A stretch of DNA of 63,466 nt from Planctomycetota bacterium (GCA_020060765.1 JAGUZQ010000079.1:1-63466); one strand, 5' to 3'. Counted from the first letter of the stretch, positions 52,577 through 61,737 are shown. Notes: a model not told the origin generated them from the letters alone. Program-made: numbers and translations.

Positions 52577-54055
52577 ATGGGCAAGGCAGACGGATATCTG
52601 ACAGTGGGACGGCTCACCGCTTCGCGGCAGGAAGTTGACGAACGCCTGAAACATTATGGCGAAATCTATCGCCACCTGACCGACAGCGAGTTGCGGCAGC
52701 AGGCTTCGCGTTGCATGAGTTGCGGCACACCTTTCTGTCATGGCTCTGGGTGCCCACTGGGCAATATCATTCCTGAATGGAACGACCTGGTCTATCGCGG
52801 TCGTTGGCGGGAAGCGGCAGAGATTCTGCATTCTACCAGCAATTTCCCGGAAATCACCGGTCGCGTCTGCCCCGCGTTGTGCGAGGCGGCGTGTGTGGGC
52901 GCGTGCGGCGGCGACGCGGTTACGGTAAGGCAGATAGAACTGGCGGTGATCGAAAAAGCTTTTGCCGAGGCGTGGATTCAGCCCCGGCCGCCGCTGGAGG
53001 AAACCGGCAAGACTGTCGGCATCGTCGGCAGCGGCCCGGCTGGTCTCGCCGCCGCGCAACAGCTTCGCCGCGCGGGGCACGAGGTGGTGGTGTTTGAAAA
53101 AGAGAAAAAGCCGGGCGGGTTGTTGCGTTACGGCATTCCCAATTTCAAGCTTGAAAAATGGGTTCTTGACCGGCGGATCGAACAGCTGGTGGCGGAAGGG
53201 GTGCAGTTCCATTGCGAGGTTGAGGCCGGCAACGACGTCTCTTCCGGCTATCTGCTGAAAAAGTGCGACGCCGTCTGCCTGACCTGCGGGGCAGGGCAGC
53301 CGCGCGACATCAACATCCCCGGTCGCGACGCCCACGGCATTCATTTCGCGCTGGAATTTCTCTCCCAGCAGGCGCGGCGGAATATGGACGAACCCTTACG
53401 ACAGGGCGAAAAGCCGCTGTTGGCCACCGGCAAGAAAGTCCTTATCATCGGCGGCGGCGACACCGGCGCCGACTGTCTGGGCACAGCCCTGCGGCAGAAG
53501 GCATTGTCGGTGCGGCAGCTTGAGATCATGCCGCGACCGCCGGAGGGTTATAACGAGGAAACGCCTTGGCCGCTGTGGCCGCAGATTCTGCGTACCAGCG
53601 CCGCGCACGAGGAAGGCGGCGAACGGGCGTGGTCGGTAAATACCTCCAAGTTCATCGTCGACGGCGGCCATGTCAGCGGAATTGCCTGCGTGGAGGTTGA
53701 GTGGAAAAAAGACGCCAAGACCGGCAGGATGAATTTCTCGCCTGTTCCCGGCAGCGAGTTTGAGGTCGAGGCCGATCTGGTGCTGCTGGCGATGGGATTT
53801 GTGCATCCGGTGCATTCTGGTCTGCTTGACAGTTTCGGCCTGGAATACGACGCGCGCGGCAATATCAGGATCGATGACGGGACGATGATGACGAGCGTGG
53901 AACGGGTTTTCGCGGCAGGCGATGCCGCAAGCGGCGCGTGGCTGGTGGTGGGGGCAATCGCCGCCGGGCGCAGGATGGCACGACAGGTCGATCTGTTCCT
54001 GATGGGCGAGTCGTCCCTGCCCGACACGCCGCCGCTGCCGAAACTGCATATTTAA
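52577..54055 (+). CDS. gltD: Glutamate synthase small subunit GltD
   Basis: 492 residues; the beta subunit, which feeds electrons from NADPH through FAD and Fe-S clusters to GltB. The N-terminal Fe-S region has CMSCGTPFCHGSGCPLGN and PALCEAACVG; the FAD site is TVGIVGSGPAGLAAA, and the NAD(P)H site is KVLIIGGGDTGADCLGTA, with the C-terminal GDAASGAWLVVGAI. The length is normal. A terminator (54071) and a ferredoxin gene follow. Confidence 0.96.
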   Translation: MGKADGYLTVGRLTASRQEVDERLKHYGEIYRHLTDSELRQQASRCMSCGTPFCHGSGCPLGNIIPEWNDLVYRGRWREAAEILHSTSNFPEITGRVCPALCEAACVGACGGDAVTVRQIELAVIEKAFAEAWIQPRPPLEETGKTVGIVGSGPAGLAAAQQLRRAGHEVVVFEKEKKPGGLLRYGIPNFKLEKWVLDRRIEQLVAEGVQFHCEVEAGNDVSSGYLLKKCDAVCLTCGAGQPRDINIPGRDAHGIHFALEFLSQQARRNMDEPLRQGEKPLLATGKKVLIIGGGDTGADCLGTALRQKALSVRQLEIMPRPPEGYNEETPWPLWPQILRTSAAHEEGGERAWSVNTSKFIVDGGHVSGIACVEVEWKKDAKTGRMNFSPVPGSEFEVEADLVLLAMGFVHPVHSGLLDSFGLEYDARGNIRIDDGTMMTSVERVFAAGDAASGAWLVVGAIAAGRRMARQVDLFLMGESSLPDTPPLPKLHI

Positions 54056-54070
54056 GAGTTGTCGGCCAAT

Positions 54071-54107
54071 AAAAAACGAAACAGGCGTACGACCTGTTTC
54101 GTTTTTT
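54071..54107. terminator. Bidirectional terminator between gltD and ferredoxin
   Basis: A perfect 15-bp stem, AAAAAACGAAACAGG (54071-54085) with CCTGTTTCGTTTTTT (54093-54107), loop CGTACGA. It serves gltD on plus and the ferredoxin gene on minus. Confidence 0.88.
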
Positions 54108-54130
54108 ATTGTAAGCTGGGAAAAAGCCAT

Positions 54131-54301
54131 TCACGCAGGTTTGATGGCCTCGCTGGGGCACTCTCCGACGCAGGCGCCACAATCGACACACTTGTCGGCG
54201 TCGATCACATACTTGGAATCGCCTTCGCTGATCGCTTCGACCGGGCAGGCGTCGATACAGGAACCGCAGCAGACACAATCATCGGTAATCACGTGAGCCA
54301 T
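54131..54301 (-). CDS. 2[4Fe-4S] ferredoxin
   Basis: A 56-residue small ferredoxin. The first cluster is CVCCGSCIDACP (Cys9, Cys12, Cys15, Cys19) and the second is CVDCGACVGECP (Cys38, Cys41, Cys44, Cys48). It would carry electrons in the cytosol. AGGAG precedes the ATG at 54301. Its nearness to gltBD suggests but does not prove a link; GltD already supplies electrons from NADPH. An 8-bp hairpin with tetraloop lies in the leader at 54331-54350. Confidence 0.93.
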   Translation of the reverse strand: MAHVITDDCVCCGSCIDACPVEAISEGDSKYVIDADKCVDCGACVGECPSEAIKPA

Positions 54302-54427
54302 TGATTTCTCCTAAAAAGCAAAATTGCCGATTTTTCCGACTTCGGAAAAACAAAATATTGCCAATAATTTATGCCTGCGCCAGTGGCATTGCAACAGTTA
54401 AATTATTATTTTTCCTTTGCGGGGATA

Positions 54428-54455
54428 AAACGAAAAACCGCAACTTTCGTTGCGG
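54428..54455 (-). terminator. Rho-independent terminator for the zinc-ribbon gene
   Basis: On minus: CCGCAAC, GAAA loop, GTTGCGG, then TTTTTCGTTTT. It lies 78 bases after the stop of the gene at 54533-54721. Confidence 0.75.
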
Positions 54456-54532
54456 CGCGGGATCTTCACGTAATGATTTTTCATTGGCGCGTGCCGCGCC
54501 GGAATATTTCATACGAGCAAGCACACGTATTT

Positions 54533-54721
54533 TCAGGCGCGCCGCGCGGCGCGGCGGTCGGCGATGGCCGCCAATTCCCCCGTTTGGATCAGGCGCAGGG
54601 TCTCGCGCGCGCAGCGGGGGCAATAGGTCTCGGCGATTTCCCCGCTCAATTCCCCAGGCCACGGCAGGCGATACTTGCCATCGGTTCTGATTCGCTTACA
54701 GACGCAGCATTGTACGAACAT
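54533..54721 (-). CDS. Small CxxC...CPxC zinc-ribbon protein (paralogue 2)
   Basis: 62 residues, with QCCVCKRIRTDGKYRLP and YCPRCARETLRL, giving two CxxC-type pairs. It matches the protein at 27636-27836 in cysteine spacing and in the flanking residues CCVC-x-R...DG...YCPxCA. AAAGGAA precedes the ATG at 54721. Function unknown. It stands alone between the ferredoxin and the RND adaptor genes. Confidence 0.65.
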   Translation of the reverse strand: MFVQCCVCKRIRTDGKYRLPWPGELSGEIAETYCPRCARETLRLIQTGELAAIADRRAARRA

Positions 54722-54853
54722 GTCGGTTCCTTTGCAGAGATGAGCCGCGCGGCTATACATATTATAATTACGGCTGTCGGTGTATTTTCTTTCGCAAAGA
54801 ATCGACTTTCCGAAAAGAGTTGCGGTATTTGCCGACACTCTATCCGAAAAGAC

Positions 54854-54881
54854 TTGAAAAAAACTGGGCGTCAATTATGCT
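54854..54881 (+). promoter_or_regulatory. Candidate sigma-70 promoter of the RND operon
   Basis: TTGAAA (54854-54859), a 16-base spacer and TATGCT (54876-54881), 63 bases before the adaptor ATG. Confidence 0.4.
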
Positions 54882-54944
54882 TAACCGGGTGCTATGCAGA
54901 GTATTGCAACTACGGTTTTAGTGGATACAGCTATTGGAGTATAA

Positions 54945-56102
54945 ATGGGTACCGACTCAGGCAACAAACCGGACGCTACTGGTGTTCGATCAAAAGCTTA
55001 TTGGTGGGAAATGCTGGGACTTCTGATCGTATTGGCAGGTGGGGTGCTGTTGATAGGCACGCTGGTAACGGCGATAAAGATTAAGTCGGGGTGGATGGCG
55101 GAGGAAAGCATCAATAGCGCGAAAAACCGGAAAATCGAGAAGGTTTCGGTAGTCGTGCGCGAGTTGACGCCTGAAACGGTGGTGGATCGGATCCGCCTGC
55201 CCGGTATGGTGCGTCCCTGGATCGAGGTCAAGGTTCCGGCCGAGGTGTCGGGGCAGGTGCTGGAAAAACCGGTCGATAAAGGCGCTCTGGTCAAAAAGGC
55301 ACAGGTGTTGCTCAGGATTGATCCCAAGGATTACCGCATCGCTCTTGACCGCGCCCGCTCCACCTTGAATCTGGCCAGGCAGAATTTTGCGCGCACGGAA
55401 AAACTGCTCAAGCAGGGCGTGCGCACGCCTTCCGACCGGGACAACGATTACAACGCGCTCAAGCAGGCCGAGACCGAAGTTGAGGCGGCGGAGTTGGCTT
55501 TGGCGCGTTGCACCATCACCAGTCCCAGCGACGGCGTGGTCGACGATATCCTGCCGGAGATCGGGGAATTTCTTAATGTCGGCGCGCATGTGGCTACGGT
55601 GCTGGATTGCGGCAGAGTGAAGGTGATAATCGGCATTCCCGAAATCGACATCGACGCGGTGCGCAAGGTGAAAGAATGCGAGGTCAAGGTCAGCTCTGTC
55701 GAAAACGGACGAATCTTTCCCGGCGCGGTCAGTTACCTCAGCCTGCAACCGCGCGAGGAAGCCCTGGTTTACAGCCTGGAGCTGAAAATCGACAATAAGG
55801 AAGGGCTGCTCCGGCCAGGCATGTTCGCGGAGGCGGATATCGTCAAGGGGCGTAGGCCGGGTTCCCTCATGGTTCCGCTGTACGCGCTGCTGGCCAAGGG
55901 CGACCATCGGTTCGCATTTGTCGCGGAGGAAAAGGACGGGCAGACAGTGGCGCGCCTGCGCGACAAGTTGGAACTGGGAGTTATACAGGGTCTGAACGTG
56001 GAAATACTTTCCGGGTTGAACCCGGGAGAAAAACTGATCGTAATGGGGCACCGTTCGGTCTCCGACGGCGCGCCGGTGGAAATCGTCAGTCAGTCAGAAT
56101 AG
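54945..56102 (+). CDS. RND efflux periplasmic adaptor (membrane fusion protein)
   Basis: 385 residues. A membrane anchor (about 24-48) is followed by the barrel-sandwich/hairpin region: VKVPAEVSGQVLEKPVDKGALVKKAQVLLRIDPKDY, helical hairpin (about 128-185) and the second biotin-like half (TITSPSDGVVDDILPEIGEFLNVGAHV). A beta-barrel and MP domain follow. It links the RND pump to an outer-membrane channel. No TolC-like gene is adjacent. Confidence 0.93.
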   Translation: MGTDSGNKPDATGVRSKAYWWEMLGLLIVLAGGVLLIGTLVTAIKIKSGWMAEESINSAKNRKIEKVSVVVRELTPETVVDRIRLPGMVRPWIEVKVPAEVSGQVLEKPVDKGALVKKAQVLLRIDPKDYRIALDRARSTLNLARQNFARTEKLLKQGVRTPSDRDNDYNALKQAETEVEAAELALARCTITSPSDGVVDDILPEIGEFLNVGAHVATVLDCGRVKVIIGIPEIDIDAVRKVKECEVKVSSVENGRIFPGAVSYLSLQPREEALVYSLELKIDNKEGLLRPGMFAEADIVKGRRPGSLMVPLYALLAKGDHRFAFVAEEKDGQTVARLRDKLELGVIQGLNVEILSGLNPGEKLIVMGHRSVSDGAPVEIVSQSE

Positions 56103-56130
56103 TACGCACTTCCCGGGAATTTTCACATAT

Positions 56131-59100
56131 ATGGTTATCTCTGATTTGGCAGTCAAGAAACGCGTCACCGTCTACGTCCTGGCCGCGGTTCTCACGATCA
56201 TGGGGTTGGTGTCGTATCTGAGCCTGCCGCTGGAATCGGCTCCCGACATTAGCATTCCCAACGTTTTCGTCCAGACCTTTTATCGCGGCGTGTCTCCTGA
56301 GGATATCGAGAAATCGATCACCATCGAACTGGAGAAAAAGCTCAAGGGACTGGAAGGCGTGAAGAAAATCACCAGTATCTCGTCCGAGGGCGTCAGTTCC
56401 ATCAATATTGAATTCGTCACCGGCACCGATATCGACGATGCCATAATCAAGGTCAAGGACAAGATCGACTTGGCCAAGAAGGATCTGCCTTCCGACCTGG
56501 ACGACGATCCCATCGCGTTCGAGGTTAATTTCAGCGAGATGCCGATCCTGGTTATTTCGCTTTCCGGCAAGGGCGGGATGCGGCAGCTTACGAAAATCGC
56601 CGAAGACCTGGAGGAGGATATCGAGGCGGTCAAGGGCGTGCTGGAAGTGGACATCGCCGGCGGCGTCACGCGCGAAATCCAGATTCAGGTCGATCCCCAG
56701 CGGATGGCTCTGTACAACATCCCTTTTACCCAGTTGCAGGCGGTGGTCGGCGGAGAAAACGCCAACGTTTCCGGCGGCTCGATCAGCACCGGCGAGGGGC
56801 GCTACCAGTTGCGCGCGCCGGGCGAATTCAAGACCGTGGAGGAGGTGGAGTCCATCGTCGTGGCGATGGTGGGCGATTCGCCCGTATATCTGCGCGATCT
56901 CGCCACCGTGGTCGACGGCATCAAGGATAGGGAGAGCTATGCCCGCACCAACGGGCGCGACTCGGTCAGCCTCTATATCAAGAAACGCACCGGCGAGAAC
57001 GTGGTGAAGATCGTGGAAAAGGTCGACGCCGCGATTGACGAGGCGAAAAAAAGCTGGCCCGCCAGCGTGGAGATCATCCGCGTCAGCGACCGCGCCAAGG
57101 AAATCCACCAGATGGTGGCCGATCTGGAAAACAACATTCTGACCGGGCTGGTGCTGGTGGTGATAGTGGTCTGCACGGCGATGGGGTTCCGCAACGCCAT
57201 TCTCGTCAGCCTCAGCATTCCCCTCTCCATGCTGATTTCCTTTATCGTCCTGCTCCTGCTCGGTATCACCCTGAACATGGTGGTGCTGTTCAGCCTCACC
57301 CTGGCGTTGGGGATGCTGGTGGACAACGCCATCGTGATTATCGAGAACATCTATCGCTTCATGCAGCAGGGCGTCTCCCGCCTGGAAGCGGCCAAGCGCG
57401 CCACCAGCGAAGTCGCCTGGCCGATCATCGGTTCGTCGCTGACCACCATCTGCGCTTTTTTCCCGCTGATGTTCTGGCCCGGAGTCATGGGCGAATTCAT
57501 GTCGTACCTGCCCAAGACCGTCATCATCACCCTCGCCAGTTGCCTGTTCGTGGCGCTGGTGATTAACCCCGCGCTGGCGGCGGCGCTGATGAAGGTTGAG
57601 CATAACGGCGAACCGGTTTCCGCCGAGGACGTCATGAGCGGCGGAGAACACCCGATGCTGGAAGGCGGCGGGAGGATTATTGACACGTACCGGCGCGTTT
57701 TGCGCACGGCGCTACGGTTCCGGCTGGCGGTGGTGGCTTTCGGCGGGGTGGTGATGGTGGCGATGATGCTGCTGTGGGTATTGCTGGTGGGATTGAAGAC
57801 GCCGACGGAACTGTTTCCGTCCATCGATCCCATGACCGCTTGGATCAACATAGATCCGCCGGAAGGCGCCGATCTGGAGTATCTCGATGCCATCGTCAAG
57901 CAGTGCAGCGGCAGGGTTTTTCTGGGCGATGAAAATATCCGCCCCGGTGAGAAAATCGATTATGGCGCCGCCTTGAAGCCACGGGAAAAGACCAACTTCA
58001 ACACCGGCGAGAAATACTCCGTCTGCACCGATCTGCCTGCGGTGAAGTTCGTGTACGAGAAATCCAGCATCGGCAACGCCAGCGGCGGCTTCCAGATGGA
58101 GGGCGGCAGCGACAACCAGGTGGCGGTCAACTTCCTCGACTTCGCCGACCGCGTCGACGGACAGGGCAGGGAGATTTCATCCAGGTCGGTGATTGAAAAA
58201 ATCGACCGGCTGGTCAAGGGCGTTCCCGGCGGCGATATCACGGTGGAGGAAGCCCAGGAAGGGCCGCCCACCGGCGCGCCTATTAATATTGAAATTTCCG
58301 GTAACGATTTCCCTGTGCTGGGGGAGATTTCCGAGCAGGTGAAGAAATTGCTGGCGCAGGTTCCACACACCCGCAACATTACTTCCGATTTCGAGGGAGG
58401 CGCGCCGACGCTGAACATCAAAGTCAATCGCAAGCGCGCGGGTCTGCTGGGGCTGACGACCGACGCCATCGGCTTCGCCATCAAGGCCGCCATCAACGGC
58501 ATCGAGGTCTCCACCTACCGCGAGCAGGACGACGACTACGATATCATGGTGCGCTTTCTCGAAGCCGACCGCAAACAGATCGACACCCTGCGCCGGATTT
58601 TCCTGCCAAGTCCCAAGGTCGGCCTGGTGCCGCTGACCACGGTGGCGGAGATTGCCTATGTCGGCGGGGTGGGGCGCATCAGCCGCATTAATTACCAGCG
58701 CGTGGTCACTGTCAAGGCCGATGTGGACGAAGCCATGACCACCGGCATCACCGCGCGCCTAGCGACGGAAAAGCTGATGAAGGATTTTCCCCTGCCTGGT
58801 GGCTACCATTACGAGTTTACCGGAGAAAACGAGGAACAGCAGGAGTCGACAGATTTTCTGTTCAAGGCGCTGGGCGTAGCTCTAATGTTGATTTTTCTGG
58901 TGCTGGTGGGGCAGTTCAATTCCATCAGTATGCCGCTGGTGATTATGAGTGCGGTCATGCTGTCGTTGGCGGGGGTGTTCCTGGGACTGGCGGTTTACCA
59001 GATGCCTTTCGGCATTATCATGACCGGCGTCGGGGTGATCAGCCTTGCAGGGGTGGTGGTCAACAACGCTATCGTGCTGGTGGACTATACCGAGCAGTTG

Positions 59101-59541
59101 ATGGAGCGCGGTCTGAAACGGGATGACGCTATTGTCGCGGCCGGAGCCACTCGTCTGCGCCCGGTGTTGCTGACGGCGATCACGACTGTTCTGGGTCTGG
59201 TGCCGATGGTGACGGGCGTCAGTTACGACTTCCACAATTTCAGCATCCAATGGATGAGCGAGTCCAGCCAGTGGTGGAAATCCATGGCGGTGGCGGTGAT
59301 TTTCGGCCTGGGGTTGGCGACGCTGCTGACATTGATCGTGGTGCCGGTGCTGTTCAGCCTGGTGGATTCGCTCCGGCGCTATGCCATCACCACCTATCGC
59401 TGGACCGGTTGCGCGACTGCGTGTTTATGGTGGAGCAGATTTGACGCGCGTCATGGCACGGCTTACTCGCTCAAGTGGCGGAAACCGTTCGCTGAAATTA
59501 TGATGCGGGTCGTCGACGAATTACAGAAGTCGGAGGATTGA
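56131..59541 (+). CDS. RND-family efflux pump, inner-membrane permease
   Basis: 1136 residues; twelve membrane helices with two large periplasmic loops, the AcrB/HME type. The proton-relay helix TM4 reads LALGMLVDNAIVIIEN, with Asp-Asn at the site where AcrB has Asp-Asp. The entry ends at DELQKSED, where a tail of about 50 residues after TM12 is not typical. It should form a trimer with the adaptor and an outer-membrane channel to export drugs, lipids or metals; substrates unknown. Its stop overlaps the pfkA start. Confidence 0.94.
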   Translation: MVISDLAVKKRVTVYVLAAVLTIMGLVSYLSLPLESAPDISIPNVFVQTFYRGVSPEDIEKSITIELEKKLKGLEGVKKITSISSEGVSSINIEFVTGTDIDDAIIKVKDKIDLAKKDLPSDLDDDPIAFEVNFSEMPILVISLSGKGGMRQLTKIAEDLEEDIEAVKGVLEVDIAGGVTREIQIQVDPQRMALYNIPFTQLQAVVGGENANVSGGSISTGEGRYQLRAPGEFKTVEEVESIVVAMVGDSPVYLRDLATVVDGIKDRESYARTNGRDSVSLYIKKRTGENVVKIVEKVDAAIDEAKKSWPASVEIIRVSDRAKEIHQMVADLENNILTGLVLVVIVVCTAMGFRNAILVSLSIPLSMLISFIVLLLLGITLNMVVLFSLTLALGMLVDNAIVIIENIYRFMQQGVSRLEAAKRATSEVAWPIIGSSLTTICAFFPLMFWPGVMGEFMSYLPKTVIITLASCLFVALVINPALAAALMKVEHNGEPVSAEDVMSGGEHPMLEGGGRIIDTYRRVLRTALRFRLAVVAFGGVVMVAMMLLWVLLVGLKTPTELFPSIDPMTAWINIDPPEGADLEYLDAIVKQCSGRVFLGDENIRPGEKIDYGAALKPREKTNFNTGEKYSVCTDLPAVKFVYEKSSIGNASGGFQMEGGSDNQVAVNFLDFADRVDGQGREISSRSVIEKIDRLVKGVPGGDITVEEAQEGPPTGAPINIEISGNDFPVLGEISEQVKKLLAQVPHTRNITSDFEGGAPTLNIKVNRKRAGLLGLTTDAIGFAIKAAINGIEVSTYREQDDDYDIMVRFLEADRKQIDTLRRIFLPSPKVGLVPLTTVAEIAYVGGVGRISRINYQRVVTVKADVDEAMTTGITARLATEKLMKDFPLPGGYHYEFTGENEEQQESTDFLFKALGVALMLIFLVLVGQFNSISMPLVIMSAVMLSLAGVFLGLAVYQMPFGIIMTGVGVISLAGVVVNNAIVLVDYTEQLMERGLKRDDAIVAAGATRLRPVLLTAITTVLGLVPMVTGVSYDFHNFSIQWMSESSQWWKSMAVAVIFGLGLATLLTLIVVPVLFSLVDSLRRYAITTYRWTGCATACLWWSRFDARHGTAYSLKWRKPFAEIMMRVVDELQKSED

Positions 59542-60533
59542 TGATGGCTGCGGAAAAAAGAAAAATGAAACGGATCGGCGTGTTGTGTTCGGGCGGCGAT
59601 TGCTCGGGGATGAATCCCTGCGTGCGCGCGGTGGTGCGTAGCGCCATCTATTACGGGATCGAGCCGTTCGCAATCTACCGCGGCTATCAGGGCATGATCG
59701 AAAATCAGATCAAGCCCATGTGCGGTCGCGATGTGGCCGGCATCGGCAATCGCGGCGGGACAATCATCGGCAGCGCCCGCTCGCAGGAATTCCTCACCAA
59801 AGCCGGTCGCAAAAAGGCGATCAAAAATCTGCACGCGCACGGCATCGGCGGATTGGTCGTGATCGGCGGCGATGGCTCTTTTCACGGAGCCGAGGCGCTG
59901 TGCAAGGAGTCGGATGTACTCACCATCGGCGTGCCCGGCACTATCGACAACGACCTGGAAGGCACCGACTTCACCATCGGCTATGATACCGCCGTAAACG
60001 TTGCGCTGGATGCGTTGGACAAAATTCGCGACACCGCCGCCAGTCATGATCGCATCTTCTTCATCGAGGTAATGGGGCGACATGCCGGTTACATCGCGCT
60101 GGAAGTCGGCATAGCGGGCGGGGCGGAAGACGTGCTGATTCCGGAAACCTCCAGCGATGTTCCGGGCTTGGCCAAAAAGCTGGTCGAGGGTCGCGCGAAG
60201 GGGAAAATGAGTTCCATCGTGGTCGTGGCCGAGGGCGACGAGGAGGGCGGCGCGTTTGAAGTGGCTGGAAAAGTGGGCAAGCTGGCGCAGATTCCGGCGC
60301 GCGTGTCTGTCCTGGGTCACATGCAGCGCGGAGGAATTCCCACCGCCGCCGACCGGCTGCTGGCCAGCCGCCTGGGTCTGGCGGCGGTGCGGGAACTGCG
60401 CGCCGGAAACAGCGGGGTGATGGTCGGCGTGGTGAGTGGCAAAATAAAAACGACCAAACTCTGCAATAGTTGGGAAAGCCACCGGAAAGTCACGCCGGAA
60501 CTGCTCGATCTGGTGAAGATATTGTCGATCTGA
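59541..60533 (+). CDS. pfkA: ATP-dependent 6-phosphofructokinase
   Basis: 330 residues. It phosphorylates fructose 6-phosphate in glycolysis. The nucleotide loop VIGGDGSFHGA and PGTIDND match ATP-dependent enzymes (PPi-dependent ones usually have a different residue in GGDGS and Lys in PKTIDND). Other blocks are MGRHAGYIAL, and GHMQRGGIPTAADRLLASRLG. The start is ATG at 59541 overlapping the pump stop; a second ATG at 59544 has better spacing from GGAGG. Confidence 0.95.
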   Translation: MMAAEKRKMKRIGVLCSGGDCSGMNPCVRAVVRSAIYYGIEPFAIYRGYQGMIENQIKPMCGRDVAGIGNRGGTIIGSARSQEFLTKAGRKKAIKNLHAHGIGGLVVIGGDGSFHGAEALCKESDVLTIGVPGTIDNDLEGTDFTIGYDTAVNVALDALDKIRDTAASHDRIFFIEVMGRHAGYIALEVGIAGGAEDVLIPETSSDVPGLAKKLVEGRAKGKMSSIVVVAEGDEEGGAFEVAGKVGKLAQIPARVSVLGHMQRGGIPTAADRLLASRLGLAAVRELRAGNSGVMVGVVSGKIKTTKLCNSWESHRKVTPELLDLVKILSI

Positions 60534-60541
60534 TTGTCGAA

Positions 60542-60568
60542 CGTCATTCCTGCGAAGGCGGGAATCCA
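60542..60568. repeat. Short CGTCATTCC...GGGAATCC repeat
   Basis: CGTCATTCCTGCGAAGGCGG then GAATCC matches the core of the palindromic repeats at 20490-20515 and 63381-63460. It follows the pfkA stop by nine bases. Confidence 0.6.
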
Positions 60569-60601
60569 GGCGGGGATATCTTCGCGAAAAGGAACGGAAA
60601 T

Positions 60602-60928
60602 TTGTATCTTCCGACGAAAAGAAGCGACCGGATATTGTACGGTTTGGCTTGCCCTTTTCTGGTGCTTTTTCTCGGCATTTCATGCCTGACGGTTCACTAT
60701 CTCTGGCTTCCCCTAGATATTCCGACCAAAATCGTGAAATATCTGGTGGCGGATGCTTTGTTTTTATTCGCTACGGTATTTGCCCTTGGTTTTATCTGGT
60801 GTATATTTACCCCGGAGTGGGTAGCCAGATTATTACGTCGCCGCTGCGTAAAAGTGATTTTCTATTCTATTGTTCTTGTCATTGGTTTGGTAGTAGTTCT
60901 TGTCGCAACGGAAATTGCCCGGTGTTAG
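60602..60928 (+). CDS. Small membrane protein
   Basis: A 108-residue protein with three predicted membrane helices (about 10-35, 40-67, 82-105). The start is a TTG at 60602 with AAAGGA upstream; a longer frame from 60470 runs through the end of pfkA and the repeat. No known family. A real gene is moderately likely on codon use and hydrophobic pattern. Confidence 0.5.
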   Translation: MYLPTKRSDRILYGLACPFLVLFLGISCLTVHYLWLPLDIPTKIVKYLVADALFLFATVFALGFIWCIFTPEWVARLLRRRCVKVIFYSIVLVIGLVVVLVATEIARC

Positions 60929-60953
60929 AATAATTCTCTTGATGAAGTATTTT

Positions 60954-61448
60954 TCAACGTCTTCCCGGAGGCGGTGGGCAGTCAAAGCCGTGACCGGGTC
61001 TGCCGCCAAAACTCCCCGGAGGCGGGGGGGCTTCCCCCGGATTTCCGGGCGGGCCAGGAAGGATTTTTTCGTTATCGCGTGCGAATATCTCCGCCTGCTT
61101 GGGGTCGAGTTCGGCGGCTATCGCTTTTTTCAAAACTTCAATCTCCGACTTCATCCTGGCAAAAGTTTCCTGGTGCAGGGCTTCGATGGCCGTGTGCCGT
61201 TCCGCGATGACGGTTCTGATTTTTTCCTTTTGCCCGGGGTTGAGCCCAAGATACTCGTCCAGGCGGCGGATAATCAGGTCGGGAATCCTGTCAGGCGCGG
61301 GATGCTCCCGAAAATGGCGGTGGGATAGAAAAACCGTCGCCACGTGTCCGAGGGCGAGGCCAAGCAGAAAAATACCGACCATTACCAGCCGGGAGCCTAA
61401 GCGGTGTTTCAGCGGCATGGGCGGAGATTCCGGTGCGGTTTCTTCCAT
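60954..61448 (-). CDS. Periplasmic metal-sensor-like protein (CpxP/CnrX type)
   Basis: 164 residues. A membrane anchor (about 20-42, LVMVGIFLLGLALGHVATVF) is followed by HRHFREH and a long helical hairpin with LGLNPGQKEKI and LDPKQAEIF, matching the LTxxQ-like pattern of the Metal_resist/CpxP family. The C terminus is Pro- and Gly-rich (PGEAPPPPGSFGG). The ATG at 61448 has GAGG upstream. It is the last gene of a three-gene unit with a small membrane protein and an ECF sigma factor, like the CnrY-CnrX-CnrH module. The histidine cluster may bind metal. Confidence 0.78.
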   Translation of the reverse strand: MEETAPESPPMPLKHRLGSRLVMVGIFLLGLALGHVATVFLSHRHFREHPAPDRIPDLIIRRLDEYLGLNPGQKEKIRTVIAERHTAIEALHQETFARMKSEIEVLKKAIAAELDPKQAEIFARDNEKILPGPPGNPGEAPPPPGSFGGRPGHGFDCPPPPGRR

Positions 61449-61470
61449 GATTCCTCTTCCGGTAAATTGT

Positions 61471-61737
61471 TTAAAGCAGCGACGCCCATTGCGTGATGGG
61501 ATCATTCCAGCAGCAGACGGTTTCCGCCGGATAAAGATAATTGGCGCAGACGACCAGAACCAGAGCGACCGCGGCGATACCGCCAGCCAGCGCCAGATCC
61601 GGCCAGAGCGAGTAAGTCTGTTCCGCGCGCCGCCTGATGTTGATAGCGCGCATGGCCTTTGCGGCGACGTTGCTGGCGGCGGGTGGCGCTTCCTGCGCGA
61701 TTGCGGCCAGTCGGCCTATAGCTTCTAGCTCATCCAT
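61471..61737 (-). CDS. Small membrane protein, candidate anti-sigma factor
   Basis: 88 residues; a cytosolic N terminus of about 45 residues (DELEAIGRLAAIAQEAPPAASNVAAKAMRAIN), one membrane helix (about 48-66) and a short outside tail with Cys-Cys-Trp. It overlaps the ECF sigma stop by 13 bases and lies 22 bases before the CpxP-like gene. The single-helix, short-cytosolic form resembles CnrY-type anti-sigma factors, but there is no zinc-binding HxxxCxxC motif. Confidence 0.68.
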   Translation of the reverse strand: MDELEAIGRLAAIAQEAPPAASNVAAKAMRAINIRRRAEQTYSLWPDLALAGGIAAVALVLVVCANYLYPAETVCCWNDPITQWASLL

